This document shows, one piece after another, positions 17,926-25,512 of a stretch of 44,129 nucleotides of DNA. The notes under the pieces were generated by a model. It was not told the DNA's origin. It saw only the letters and a list, made by a program, of their open reading frames with translations, and ran no database searches. Position 1 is the stretch's first letter. Each line of letters starts with the position of its first letter. Source of the DNA: an uncultured Bacteroidales bacterium (GTDB lineage Bacteria > Bacteroidota > Bacteroidia > Bacteroidales > Bacteroidaceae); the NCBI GenBank assembly GCA_945833885.1, contig CAMAFY010000022.1:1-44129 (forward strand), written 5' to 3'. The translations under genes and the position numbers were made by a program.

Positions 17926-18963
17926 TCAGGCTTTCAGACGGCCTTCGATGATCTCGCTGAGGACATCCTTGATTTCCAGTTCCGATGCCCTCACTTGTTG
18001 GGGAATGAAACTGGCTGGCGTCATGCCGGGCGTGGTGTTGATCTCGAGAAGGTTGATTTGTTCGTCGCCAACCTCGCCGGAAAGGATGTAGTCGATGCGG
18101 ATAATGCCGTAGCAACCAAGGAGTTCGTAGATGTGACGTGTGAGTTCGCTGACGCGTTCTGCCGTCTTCGGTGCTATGCGGGCTGGTGTGATTTCGTCGC
18201 TCTTGCCCTCATATTTTGCTTCGTAGTCAAAGAATTCCACGTTTTTCACCACCACTTCGGTGATGGGGAACGTGGTGGGCTGGCCGTTGAGACGGCGGAA
18301 GCAGCCGCAGGTAATCTCGGTTCCTGTCAGCAAGCGCTCCACCATCACCTCGTCGCTCTCGTTCATCGCCTTTTCGATGGCGGGAGTCAGTTGCTCGGGA
18401 GTCTTCACTTTCGTCACACCGAAACTGGAACCACCGGCGTTGGGCTTCACGAAACAGGGGAGCCCCAGCCGCTTGATGATCTCCTCATCTGGGAGACGCT
18501 TCATACCCCGACGCACAAGAACACTGTCGGAGATGTGTATTTCGGGGAAGGAGCGCAGGAAATTGTTCAGCGCAAATTTGTTGAAAGTCAGCGATTCCAC
18601 CAACACTCCGCTGGTGCTGTACGGCACTCCGATGATGTCGAAGTAGCCTTGGAGGATGCCATTCTCGCCAGGTGTGCCGTGAATGGTGATGTAGGCGAAG
18701 TCGAAGGTCTGGCGTTCGCCGTTGTAAGTATAACTGAAATCGTTGTAATCGATGGCAATTCGTGTGGCACCCTCGTCGTCGTGCTGGTAATAGGGCGCGT
18801 TTCCGGGGCCTACAATGGCGTACATTTCATGGCCTTTCTGCACAACAATGTAGCAGTTGTACTTCTCTTTGTCCATGAATGACAGTATTCCGCCCGCACT
18901 TCGCAGGCTAACATCGTGCTCGGAACTGTCGCCTCCGGCAACGATGGCAATCATTTTTTTCAT
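17926..18963 (-). CDS. ddl: D-alanine--D-alanine ligase
   Basis: A 345-residue ATP-grasp enzyme joining two D-Ala for the peptidoglycan stem peptide. MIAIVAGGDSSEHDVSLRSA is the Ddl opening with the first D-Ala site. HGTPGENGILQGYFDIIGVPYSTSGV contains the active-site Glu and Ser region. LPCFVKPNAGGSSFGVTKV is the ATP-grasp lysine and glycine loop. IIRIDYIL and LLEINTTPGMTPASFIPQQ give the metal ligands. The start is ATG 18963 (MKKMIAIV); the frame extends 30 codons upstream without homology. The order ddl - rluD - PASTA protein is a familiar Bacteroidetes row, here interrupted by a repeat array of 44-bp units between rluD and ddl. Confidence 0.96.
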   Translation of the reverse strand: MKKMIAIVAGGDSSEHDVSLRSAGGILSFMDKEKYNCYIVVQKGHEMYAIVGPGNAPYYQHDDEGATRIAIDYNDFSYTYNGERQTFDFAYITIHGTPGENGILQGYFDIIGVPYSTSGVLVESLTFNKFALNNFLRSFPEIHISDSVLVRRGMKRLPDEEIIKRLGLPCFVKPNAGGSSFGVTKVKTPEQLTPAIEKAMNESDEVMVERLLTGTEITCGCFRRLNGQPTTFPITEVVVKNVEFFDYEAKYEGKSDEITPARIAPKTAERVSELTRHIYELLGCYGIIRIDYILSGEVGDEQINLLEINTTPGMTPASFIPQQVRASELEIKDVLSEIIEGRLKA

Positions 18964-19034
18964 TCTTCGCGTCAAGGTGGGTTCTGTAATTCGCCACCGT
19001 AAGTTTATAGTTGTTGTATTGTGGGTCGGTTTTT

Positions 19035-19220
19035 GCCGTTTTGTGAATCGCATTTAGCGGCTCTTCAGTTCGCTTTTTGCCGTTTTGTGAATCGCATTTA
19101 GCGGTTCCTTAGGTTGTTTATAGCCGTTTTATGAATCGCATTTAGCGGCTCTTCAGTTCGCTTTTGCTGTTATATGAATCGCATTTAGCGGTTCCTCGGG
19201 CTTCTCTTTTGCGGTTATTT
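19035..19220. repeat. 44-bp (2x22) array between ddl and rluD
   Basis: Four units of 44, 44, 43 and 44 bp starting at 19035, each GCCGTTTTnTGAATCGCATT followed by TAGCGG and a variable half. Both halves begin GC(C/G)G, so the unit is a doubled 22-mer. Units alternate in type (1 resembles 3, 2 resembles 4). A fifth unit begins at 19210 and contains the rluD stop codon (19217-19215), so the array merges with the gene end. Confidence 0.9.
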
Positions 19221-20291
19221 CCTCATGGCCCCCGCCACATAGGTGCGCCATTTTGCGATGAGGGCCTCCATATCCTCGGCAATGGGCGAGTCGAAGTCCA
19301 TCTCCTCGCCGGTGTGGGGGTGCTGGAATCCCAGGGTTTTGGCGTGCAATGCCTGGCGCGGGCAGAGGTCCATGCAGTTGTGTATGAAACTGTTGTACGA
19401 CGAACTCCGTGTTCCCCACAGAATCTGGTCGCCGCCGTAGCGCTCGTCTGCAAAGAGCGGGTGCCCGATGTGTCGCATGTGCGCCCTAATCTGGTGCGTT
19501 CGTCCCGTTTCCAGCACGCATTCCACGAGCGTAACGTAGCCAAAACGTTCAAGAACGCGGTAGTGTGTGACGGCAGGTTTCCCGATTCCGCTGTCGGGAG
19601 GGAAGACTGCCATCTGCAATCTGTCGTGCGGATTCCGTCCGATGTTGCCTTCTATGCGTCCGTTGTCCTGCTGCACGTTGCCCCAAACCAAAGCATTGTA
19701 GCGCCGGCGTGTGGTCTTGTTGAAGAATTGTGCGCAGAGGCGCGTCTTGGCGTCGGGTGTTTTCGCCACCACGAGCAGTCCGCTGGTGTCCTTGTCGATG
19801 CGGTGTACGAGTCCGACCGTGGGGTCGTTGGGGTCGTATTGCGGATTGTCGCGCAGGTGCCATGCGATGGCGTTGACCAATGTGCCGTGATAATTTCCGC
19901 ATCCCGGGTGCACAACGAGTCCGGCAGGCTTGTTGATGACCATCACTTCGTTGTCCTCGTAGACGATATCCAGGGGAATATCCTCGGCGGTGATGGTGGT
20001 ATCGTGTTTCGGACGGTCGAGCATCAGGGTGATGACGTCGCCGGGTTTCACGCGATAGTTTGCCTTTACGGGCCGTCCGTTTGCAAAAATACATCCGGCG
20101 TCCGCGGCTGTCTGTACGCGGTTGCGGGAAGTGTCGTGGATAAGGTTGATGATGAATTTGTCGACGCGCAACAACTGTTGCCCTTTATCGGCCACCAGTC
20201 GCCAGTGTTCGTAGAGTCCGTCACCGTTTTCGTCGTCGTCTTCGATGTCGGAGTATGGTATTTCCGGGAGTTGTTCCAGGGTGTCGTCCAT
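19215..20291 (-). CDS. rluD: RluD-family pseudouridine synthase
   Basis: A 358-residue enzyme isomerising uridine in 23S rRNA (RluD modifies helix 69 positions). An S4 RNA-binding domain (about 30-95: LLRVDKFIINLIHDTSRNRVQ) precedes the catalytic domain with GLVHRIDKDTSGLLVVAK, where the Asp of the RIDKDTSG motif is the nucleophile, then GRTHQIRAHMRHIGHPLFAD and a KTLGFQHPHTGEEMDF C-terminal motif. The frame runs 65 codons further upstream through the hairpin array; ATG 20291 is used because the normal acidic N-terminal linker starts there. Its stop lies in the flanking 22-bp-type array. RluD rather than RluA or RluC is inferred from the S4 domain and length. Confidence 0.9.
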   Translation of the reverse strand: MDDTLEQLPEIPYSDIEDDDENGDGLYEHWRLVADKGQQLLRVDKFIINLIHDTSRNRVQTAADAGCIFANGRPVKANYRVKPGDVITLMLDRPKHDTTITAEDIPLDIVYEDNEVMVINKPAGLVVHPGCGNYHGTLVNAIAWHLRDNPQYDPNDPTVGLVHRIDKDTSGLLVVAKTPDAKTRLCAQFFNKTTRRRYNALVWGNVQQDNGRIEGNIGRNPHDRLQMAVFPPDSGIGKPAVTHYRVLERFGYVTLVECVLETGRTHQIRAHMRHIGHPLFADERYGGDQILWGTRSSSYNSFIHNCMDLCPRQALHAKTLGFQHPHTGEEMDFDSPIAEDMEALIAKWRTYVAGAMRK

Positions 20292-20406
20292 TCGGATATT
20301 GGGGTTTGTGGTGGAAGGTTGTTGGGGGGCCGCTTGCCGTTTGCGGTGTTTTCCGTGCGGCAGCAGGGGATTTGGCCGGGTGAGGAGGGGAAATTTATAT
20401 GTCGCT

Positions 20407-20578
20407 CCTGCAATCCTTTTATTGCAGGATATGGGAATTTCACATCGCCCCTGCAATTCTTTTATTGCAGGATATGGGAATTTCACATCGCCCCTGCAAT
20501 CCTTTTATTGCAGGATATGGGAATTTCGCATCACTCCTGCTATCCTTTTATTGCAGGATACGGGTGATTGCAAATCGC
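20407..20578. repeat. Four-unit 43-bp hairpin array upstream of rluD
   Basis: Units start at 20407, 20450, 20493 and 20536, exactly 43 bp apart. Each has a 22-bp hairpin (CCTGCAAT, six-base loop CCTTTT, ATTGCAGG) and a conserved 21-bp linker with GGAATTTCACATC. The first three units are almost identical, so this array is recent. The constant linker rules out a CRISPR. It lies between the PASTA gene stop (20620) and the rluD start. Confidence 0.95.
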
Positions 20579-20619
20579 CACCTCAGATTATTGAATTGCG
20601 AAGCGTTGCGGAAAGCCCC

Positions 20620-21246
20620 TTATTCATCCTCAAAGAGGTTGGGTTCGTTCTCCAAAGCCCATGCCAGCGAGTCGTCTCCGGTGTAGAAATCTTCCGTCTT
20701 TCCGTTTCCCGCCACCAGTGTGATGGGGCTTTCAATGCTGATTTTCTCACCGTAATGCACCTCGCGTCCCATCACCTCGGCGCGTATCACGAGGTCGAGA
20801 TCGCCGTCAATCCGCTTCACGGCACCCATCTTGAAGCCTATGGCTTTGAGTTTCATGGTGGCTTCTCTCAGCGATCCGTCCACCACATTGGGGAAGGGAA
20901 TGGTGCGGGCCTTTGCCGAATTGACGGTCAGGCGTATGAGGCGGTTCTCCTTTACTGCCGTTCCCGGTGCGATGTGTTGCTCCAGAATGATGTCGGCGGC
21001 GGCGCTGGTGACGTGTCCGGTGTCGGAGACTTCCACGCGGAGTCCCACGCTTTCGAGTTTCCGTTGCGCCACTTCGCTCTTCTGTCCCACGACGTTCGGC
21101 ACGCTGATGGTCTCGCCGTGGTGGGTGTAGAATCCGAGGTATACCAGCACTCCCACCACGATGGCGATGGCGGTGATGCACATGGCGAGGAGGTTGCCCC
21201 AAATGATTCGGCTGGAAATTTTCTGAAAGAATTCTTTGAATGTCAT
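20620..21246 (-). CDS. PASTA-domain membrane protein
   Basis: A 208-residue protein with a short cytoplasmic N terminus, one membrane segment (about 18-40, LLAMCITAIAIVVGVLVYLGF) and a periplasmic part of two to three PASTA repeats: ISVPNVVGQKSEVAQRKLESVGLRVEVSD (about 48-76), a second with GTAVKENRLIRLTVNS, and IPFPNVVDGSLREATMKLKAIGFKMG (about 117-142). PASTA domains bind peptidoglycan stem peptides in kinases and PBPs. Here there is no kinase or transpeptidase domain, so it may be a cell-wall sensor or adaptor. It precedes rluD and ddl in the same direction. A strong promoter lies at 21522-21552, giving a leader of about 270 nt. Confidence 0.88.
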   Translation of the reverse strand: MTFKEFFQKISSRIIWGNLLAMCITAIAIVVGVLVYLGFYTHHGETISVPNVVGQKSEVAQRKLESVGLRVEVSDTGHVTSAAADIILEQHIAPGTAVKENRLIRLTVNSAKARTIPFPNVVDGSLREATMKLKAIGFKMGAVKRIDGDLDLVIRAEVMGREVHYGEKISIESPITLVAGNGKTEDFYTGDDSLAWALENEPNLFEDE

Positions 21247-21521
21247 CCTTTTCGGGTGGAGGGTTTTCGTGAATGTGATGAAACGGGTAGTGTAACGCTC
21301 GTTCTAATTCCGTAGTTTTCAGCAATCCGTACAACATAAGTTGTGTGGCATTTTGATGCAGACATTTGCTTTGTGTTGAAGTACATGGCGGAATATGTTG
21401 CTGTACTTCCGGGAAAAACATGCGCCAAAGAGCAAATAAACGATGTCAATACCTGTAATGCCCAACTATGTTTGTTGTAAAAAACGAATTGTTGAAACCT
21501 GATTTATGCAATTTATTGTGG

Positions 21522-21552
21522 CAAAATTAAGGGATTCTTGTGAGAATGCAAA
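21522..21552 (-). promoter_or_regulatory. Bacteroidetes promoter for the PASTA gene
   Basis: Minus strand: TTTG (21552-21549), 19 bases, TAATTTTG (21529-21522). Both boxes are perfect. The PASTA gene starts 276 bp downstream. The gap 21247-21758 contains no gene that I can support. Confidence 0.75.
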
Positions 21553-21758
21553 ATAAAAATTCGGAAATATTCGCACTACGTGCGCAACATGTGCCGTAAT
21601 GTGTCCGATGGTGTTTGCAGCAGGCAAAAGAAATGTGCGGTGTCTTGTTAGCGGGAATGCCGTGGAAAGGTGTTGCGGACAGCGTCCGACAGGCCTTCGT
21701 ACCGGGTGTCTTCATACCGTTTGTTCCGCATCTTCCTCTTCGATGCCCGGTGTTTCCG

Positions 21759-21880
21759 CCATTCCGTTACAGCGTTTCTGCCATTCCGTTACAGTGTTCT
21801 CGCCATTCCGGTACAGCGTTTTTGCCATTCCGTTACAGCGTTTTTGCCATTCCGATACAGCGTTTCCGCCATTGACCTGT
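21759..21880. repeat. 22-bp array beyond the rpmH terminator
   Basis: Five units (21759, 21781, 21803, 21825, 21847) and a partial sixth, core GCCATTCCGTTACAGCGTTT with one to three changes per unit. It ends 13 bp before the rpmH terminator. Confidence 0.95.
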
Positions 21881-21892
21881 TGCTGTGAGGAT

Positions 21893-21932
21893 AAAAAAAT
21901 ACGGGACTTCTCCGTATTGGAGATGCCCCGTA
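21893..21932 (-). terminator. Intrinsic terminator of rpmH
   Basis: On the minus strand TACGGGGCATCTCC pairs with GGAGAAGTCCCGTA (21932-21900), with one mismatch and one G-T pair, followed by seven T. It lies 16 bp after the rpmH stop. Confidence 0.92.
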
Positions 21933-21947
21933 GACGTTCTTTCTTTT

Positions 21948-22106
21948 TTACTTCTTGCCGTGAACTTCGTCAGAAACGGTAAGTTTCTTGCGGCCCTTTG
22001 CGCGACGGGCGGCGAGAACGCGGCGACCATTTGCGGTCTGCATGCGCTGACGGAAACCGTGCTTGTTATTGCGCTTGCGGTTGTGCGGTTGGAATGTTCT
22101 TTTCAT
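21948..22106 (-). CDS. rpmH: 50S ribosomal protein L34
   Basis: A 52-residue, strongly basic protein: [20 protein letters not shown], then [21 protein letters not shown] is the complete L34 signature, followed by a short acidic tail VSDEVHGKK typical of Bacteroidetes. It binds 23S rRNA in the large subunit. It is monocistronic, with a perfect promoter about 67 bp upstream and a strong terminator 16 bp downstream. Neither dnaA nor rnpA is next to it, unlike the order in many other phyla. Confidence 0.97.
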   Translation of the reverse strand: MKRTFQPHNRKRNNKHGFRQRMQTANGRRVLAARRAKGRKKLTVSDEVHGKK

Positions 22107-22172
22107 TTTTTATATCGATATAATTATTATTTTCTGCAAAATGCTCACGCATTCTATAGTGCATTCGGATGG

Positions 22173-22203
22173 CAAAGTTAGAAACAAAACGTAGAATGGC
22201 AAA
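22173..22203 (-). promoter_or_regulatory. Bacteroidetes promoter for rpmH
   Basis: Minus strand: TTTG (22203-22200), 19 bases, TAACTTTG (22180-22173), a perfect TAnnTTTG. The rpmH start codon lies 67 bp downstream. Confidence 0.8.
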
Positions 22204-22291
22204 GGATTGCGGCGATTTTTTGTCATTTCCCTCCGTTGCAGTCTTTTTTTTGCAAAGCACGACCGTCATTTCCTTTTTATCAGGCGGTGAT

Positions 22292-22445
22292 AGTGCCGTA
22301 ATCGCCGCATCGGCTGTCCGATGGCCCTGTGCCGCTTTTCCGACGTTTCTGCGGTGGTGGGCAGCAGGCTTTGTTCCATCCTTCCGACGGTTCGGTATTG
22401 CCTGTCCGATGGCCCTGTGCCGCCTTCCCGAGGGGGGTGTGCCGG
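22292..22445. repeat. 22-bp array 3' of trpS
   Basis: Seven units on an exact grid from 22292. The unit CTGTCCGATGGCCCTGTGCC occurs identically at 22314 and 22402, 88 bp (4 x 22) apart, with three diverged units between. The array ends 11 bp before the trpS stop codon. No ordinary terminator is seen for trpS. Confidence 0.85.
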
Positions 22446-22455
22446 TCGGCCGGGT

Positions 22456-23559
22456 TTATTTTTGTCCGGCCTTGAAGCGCTTTGCCTGTTCTGCAATGAG
22501 TTCCGCGTCGTCGAAGTAGTTTATTTTCATCGCGCGGCGCACTTCGTCGAGGGTTTGTGCCGCCACGGCGCGTGCGTCTTCCGTACCCTTGCGCAGGATT
22601 TCGTACACTGCGGGGATGTCCTTCTCCCATTCCGCGCGGCGTTGGCGGATAGGTTCCAGGCGTGCGTTCAGAATATTATAGAGGAGTTTCTTGCAGGTTC
22701 CGTCGCCCAGTCCGCCACGGGTGTAGTGCTCTTTCAGTTCATCGAGGCAGGCATATTCGGGGAGGAAGAGGCTGAAGTCCTCATCTGTGGAGAAAGCGTC
22801 GAGATAAGTGAACACGGTGTTCCCCTCAAGGTGTCCCGGTTGTTCGATGTGGATATGCTCGGGGTCGGTAAACATGGAGTTCACCTTCTTTCTCAGTTCC
22901 TTTGCGGTGTCGCTGAGATAGATGCAGTTTCCCAGACTCTTCGACATTTTCGCCTTACCATCGGTTCCCGGAAGTCGGCAGCAGACGGCATTGTTGGGGA
23001 GCATGATCTGCGGTTCTACGAGTGTTGGGCCGTAGATGTTGTTGAATCGGCGCACGATTTCCGTAGCCTGCTCGATCATAGGCTTCTGGTCTTCGCCGGC
23101 AGGCACGGTCGTTGCCTTGAAGGCAGTGATGTCTGCCGCCTGGCTGATGGGATAAGTGAAGAAGCCTACCGGAATGCTCTCGCCGGCGAATCCGCGCATT
23201 TGAATCTCAGTCTTGACAGTCGGGTTGCGTTGCAGGCGACTTACGCTGACGAGGTCCATGAAATAGAACGAGAGTTCGCAGAGTTCGGGTATCTGGCTTT
23301 GGATAAAGAGGGTCACCTTCTCGGGGTCGAGGCCTGCGGAAAGGTAATCGAGCGCCACTTCAATGACATTCTGACGCACCTTTTCCGGATTGTCGATGTT
23401 GTCGGTGAGGGCTTGTGCGTCGGCAATGAAGACAAACATCTTCTTGTAGTCCCCTTCATTTTGCAGTTCCACACGGCGGCGTAGACTGCCGACATAGTGA
23501 CCTATGTGGAGACGACCTGTGGGACGGTCGCCTGTAAGGATAATCTTTTCGGATGACAT
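22456..23559 (-). CDS. trpS: Tryptophanyl-tRNA synthetase
   Basis: A 367-residue class I synthetase charging tRNA-Trp. Class I marks are [18 protein letters not shown] (HIGH box near residue 18) and [10 protein letters not shown] (KMSKS loop). The region [27 protein letters not shown] is the tryptophan and AMP pocket. The start is ATG 23559. The nearest convincing promoter is at 23940-23970, which would give an unusually long leader of about 375 nt containing the 22-bp array at 23745-23876. Aminoacyl-tRNA synthetase genes are often controlled through their leaders, but I see no T-box or Trp-rich leader peptide. The gene stands alone. Confidence 0.96.
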   Translation of the reverse strand: MSSEKIILTGDRPTGRLHIGHYVGSLRRRVELQNEGDYKKMFVFIADAQALTDNIDNPEKVRQNVIEVALDYLSAGLDPEKVTLFIQSQIPELCELSFYFMDLVSVSRLQRNPTVKTEIQMRGFAGESIPVGFFTYPISQAADITAFKATTVPAGEDQKPMIEQATEIVRRFNNIYGPTLVEPQIMLPNNAVCCRLPGTDGKAKMSKSLGNCIYLSDTAKELRKKVNSMFTDPEHIHIEQPGHLEGNTVFTYLDAFSTDEDFSLFLPEYACLDELKEHYTRGGLGDGTCKKLLYNILNARLEPIRQRRAEWEKDIPAVYEILRKGTEDARAVAAQTLDEVRRAMKINYFDDAELIAEQAKRFKAGQK

Positions 23560-23744
23560 TATCGCGGATTCTAAAATGTATTTATAAGTATCAATGTATT
23601 CCCGCCCTGACGTTTCGCTGGTGGCGTGCCCTGTTTCCCGCCCCGTCCATGGGTCTTGCTGCCGACGCTTGTTGCGGTCGGATGGTGATGGTGGGGCAGA
23701 CCGGCAGCCTGTGGGCGATTCCTTGCTGTGGAAAATCCGTCCTG

Positions 23745-23876
23745 TTCTCGCTGAAACGCCGTGGTAACTTCGCAGACATGCCGTTGAGGCTTGGCGGATA
23801 AAGCGTTATGACTTCGCATAAACGCCATTATAACTTCGCATAAACGCCGTTGTGCCCTTGCGGAAAAACGCTCCGG
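23745..23876. repeat. 22-bp array in the trpS leader
   Basis: Six units on an exact grid (23745, 23767, 23789, 23811, 23833, 23855), core ACTTCGCATAAACGCCnTT. Adjacent units can pair, for example GCGTTATG, six-base loop ACTTCG, CATAAACGC, with one bulge. The array lies between the promoter at 23940-23970 and trpS. Nothing else is seen in 23560-23972. Confidence 0.85.
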
Positions 23877-23939
23877 CAGGGCTGTCGGTGGCGAAAACGC
23901 TGTGGCAGAGCATGGTGGAAACGGGCGGATTTTGGTGCG

Positions 23940-23970
23940 CAAAGTTACGAAGTCTTTTGCAGTTGGCAAA
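23940..23970 (-). promoter_or_regulatory. Bacteroidetes promoter upstream of trpS
   Basis: Minus strand: TTTG (23970-23967), 19 bases, TAACTTTG (23947-23940). The boxes are perfect. The next start codon downstream is trpS, about 380 bp away. It abuts the stop of the metallohydrolase gene (23973). Confidence 0.7.
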
Positions 23971-23972
23971 AC

Positions 23973-24833
23973 TTACACCTCTATTTCTAAACCATCGTAG
24001 GCGAAATGCACGTTTTCTGGAAGCACGGCTTCCGAATCCTTTTGCAGTCCTGCGCCGTGGCTCATGTGGATGAGGTAGGTGCGTTTCGCCCCTATTTTCC
24101 GTGCGAATTCCAGTGCTTCGTCCAGACTTTGGTGGGTGGGGTGGGGCTCTTTGCGGAGGGCGTTGACGACGAGTGTCTCAGTTCCGAGGAGTTTTGCCGT
24201 CTCTTCCTCGCCGATTTCCGACATATCGGTGATGTATGCCAGTCTGCCGATGCGGAACCCCATGATGGGCAGGCGGCCGTGCATCACTTTCAGGGGCACG
24301 ATGTGGAGGTTGCCGATGTCGAAAGGCGCGAAATCGTTGACGACGTGCATCGTCAGGTGCGGCGAGCCCGGATATCGGTGTTCCGAAAAGCAGTAGAACA
24401 GGTTTTTCCGGATGCTCTGTGCCACATCGGGTGCGGCGCAGATGGTCACGCTCTGCAATGCCGAGAAGGGTCGCAGGTCGTCAAGTCCGCCGACATGGTC
24501 GTAATGTTCGTGCGTAATCATCACGGCATCGATGAGCGGAAGCCGGTAATGGTAAGGCTTCGCTTGGACATTCTCCGATTCCGTCACGTCGCATTTGGCA
24601 TAGGGTAGCGTGTTTCCGGGGGCGTCTATGGGATGCTCCTCCACGAAGCGCAGCATCTGCTGCCGGAAGTCCGGTCCGCAGTCGATGAGGATGAGGCGGT
24701 GGTCGTCGGTCTCCAGCAGAGCCGATGTGCGCAACCTTTGGTCGCGGTGGTCGTTGGAGCGGCATACCGCGCAGTTGCAGCCGATCTGGGGCACGCCTGA
24801 TGAGGTGCCCGTACCGAGGAAATAAAGTTTCAT
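23973..24833 (-). CDS. Metallo-beta-lactamase-fold hydrolase (PhnP/RNase Z-like)
   Basis: A 286-residue cytoplasmic protein. FLGTGTSSGVPQIGCNCAVC at the N terminus is typical of the PhnP-like phosphodiesterase branch. DCGPDFRQQML and the zinc-binding THEHYDHVGGLDDLRP (HxHxDH) define the fold. Later ligands are in VMHGRLPIMGFRIG, YITDMSEI and YLIHMSHG. Members hydrolyse phosphodiesters such as cyclic nucleotides or ribose cyclic phosphates; the substrate here is unknown and no phosphonate genes are nearby. ATG 24833 is used, since the frame upstream is repeat-like DNA. A -7-like box (TAATTTTG, 24846-24839) lies only 6 bp before the ATG, with no clear -33 partner. Confidence 0.85.
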   Translation of the reverse strand: MKLYFLGTGTSSGVPQIGCNCAVCRSNDHRDQRLRTSALLETDDHRLILIDCGPDFRQQMLRFVEEHPIDAPGNTLPYAKCDVTESENVQAKPYHYRLPLIDAVMITHEHYDHVGGLDDLRPFSALQSVTICAAPDVAQSIRKNLFYCFSEHRYPGSPHLTMHVVNDFAPFDIGNLHIVPLKVMHGRLPIMGFRIGRLAYITDMSEIGEEETAKLLGTETLVVNALRKEPHPTHQSLDEALEFARKIGAKRTYLIHMSHGAGLQKDSEAVLPENVHFAYDGLEIEV

Positions 24834-25043
24834 GGGTGCAAAATTACGAACTTTTGCGCGATTCTGCGGACATTCGGCGTTAAAACCTTCCCGCCCGTTC
24901 TCCCGTTTTCCCCACTTTCCGCCGTACCTTTCCGTTTGTAAGGGCAATGCTGCAAGCCCTCTGTAACGCCTTCTGCCGCCCTCCGCAGCGCCTTCTTCCG
25001 CCCTCCGTCGGCAGGTGGACCACTTGTGAAAACAGGCTGGTTG

Positions 25044-25153
25044 AGGGTGCGTGACGGAAACATCGGCACTTTGTGATGAGAACTTCCGCACTTTCTGCCC
25101 GAAACATCGGAACTTTCCGCCTCAAAGTTCCGCACTTTTCCGCCGCCGTTTCC
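25044..25153. repeat. 22-bp array upstream of htpG, part 1
   Basis: Five units on the grid from 25044. Unit 4 (25110) is a near-perfect hairpin, GGAACTTT...AAAGTTCC. The core CGCACTTTCTGnCCGAAACATC resembles the arrays at 769, 33233 and 40049. No gene lies in 24834-25512. Confidence 0.85.
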
Positions 25154-25214
25154 CGGTGTCTGCTACCGCGTGTTTCGCATTTGTCATACCGGATGCCGCA
25201 CCCGGGCGCAGCCT

Positions 25215-25302
25215 CCTTCCGCACATATATAAAATATTAAAGGACTGGAATCATCTAAATGCCCAATTATCAAGGTGCGTCCTTCCGCTCATATATAATA
25301 TT
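25215..25302. repeat. 22-bp-phased AT-rich repeats upstream of htpG, part 2
   Basis: CCTTCCGCACATATATAA at 25215 and CCTTCCGCTCATATATAA at 25281 are near copies exactly 66 bp (3 x 22) apart, each followed by an ATATTAA-like end. Two diverged units lie between. It is probably a continuation of the array at 25044. Confidence 0.6.
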
Positions 25303-25455
25303 AATGTAGTGTCCGCACGGTGGTTCATGCGCCTGTCCGCGTCCGTCACACCGCAGTCCTCAGAGCCGTTTTCCGGTGTTCCTGTCACGGAAATCCGACA
25401 CGTTTGACGTAAAAGACTGACATTTTTACATCATTCCCTTGTCATACTTCACCCC

Positions 25456-25472
25456 TTTGGCACAGACATTGC
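25456..25472 (+). promoter_or_regulatory. Sigma-54-type (-24/-12) promoter before htpG
   Basis: TTTGGCAC, five bases, TTGCA: GG (25458-25459), ten bases, GC. All invariant RpoN positions are present. With a start site about 12 bases after the GC, the leader would be near 30 nt before the ATG at 25513. It matches the element before groES (TGGCAC-N5-TTGCT). A TAGGTTTA box at 25475 lacks a correctly spaced TTTG. Confidence 0.65.
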
Positions 25473-25512
25473 AGTAGGTTTACTCGGAAAATATAAAAAA
25501 CTCAACAATATT

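Noticed and set aside
20292..20486. N-terminal extension of the RluD-type enzyme
   Set aside because: It is encoded by the hairpin array, has no homology, and its repeats would give Lys-Phe-Pro-rich nonsense.
20407..20578. CRISPR array
   Set aside because: The linkers between the hairpin units are themselves conserved, and the 22-bp arrays elsewhere have no spacers at all. No cas genes are in the window.
23560..23744. T-box or Trp-rich leader peptide before trpS
   Set aside because: No T-box core sequence and no short frame with tandem Trp codons were found.
24839..24846. TAATTTTG as promoter of the metallohydrolase gene
   Set aside because: It is a good -7 box, but there is no -33 box at the right distance and it lies only six bases from the ATG. 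Kept as a remark only.
25475..25482. TAGGTTTA as a normal -7 box for htpG
   Set aside because: The only TTTG upstream is 15 bases away instead of 19-21, and TAGGTTTA lacks the final G. The sigma-54 pattern in the same place fits far better.
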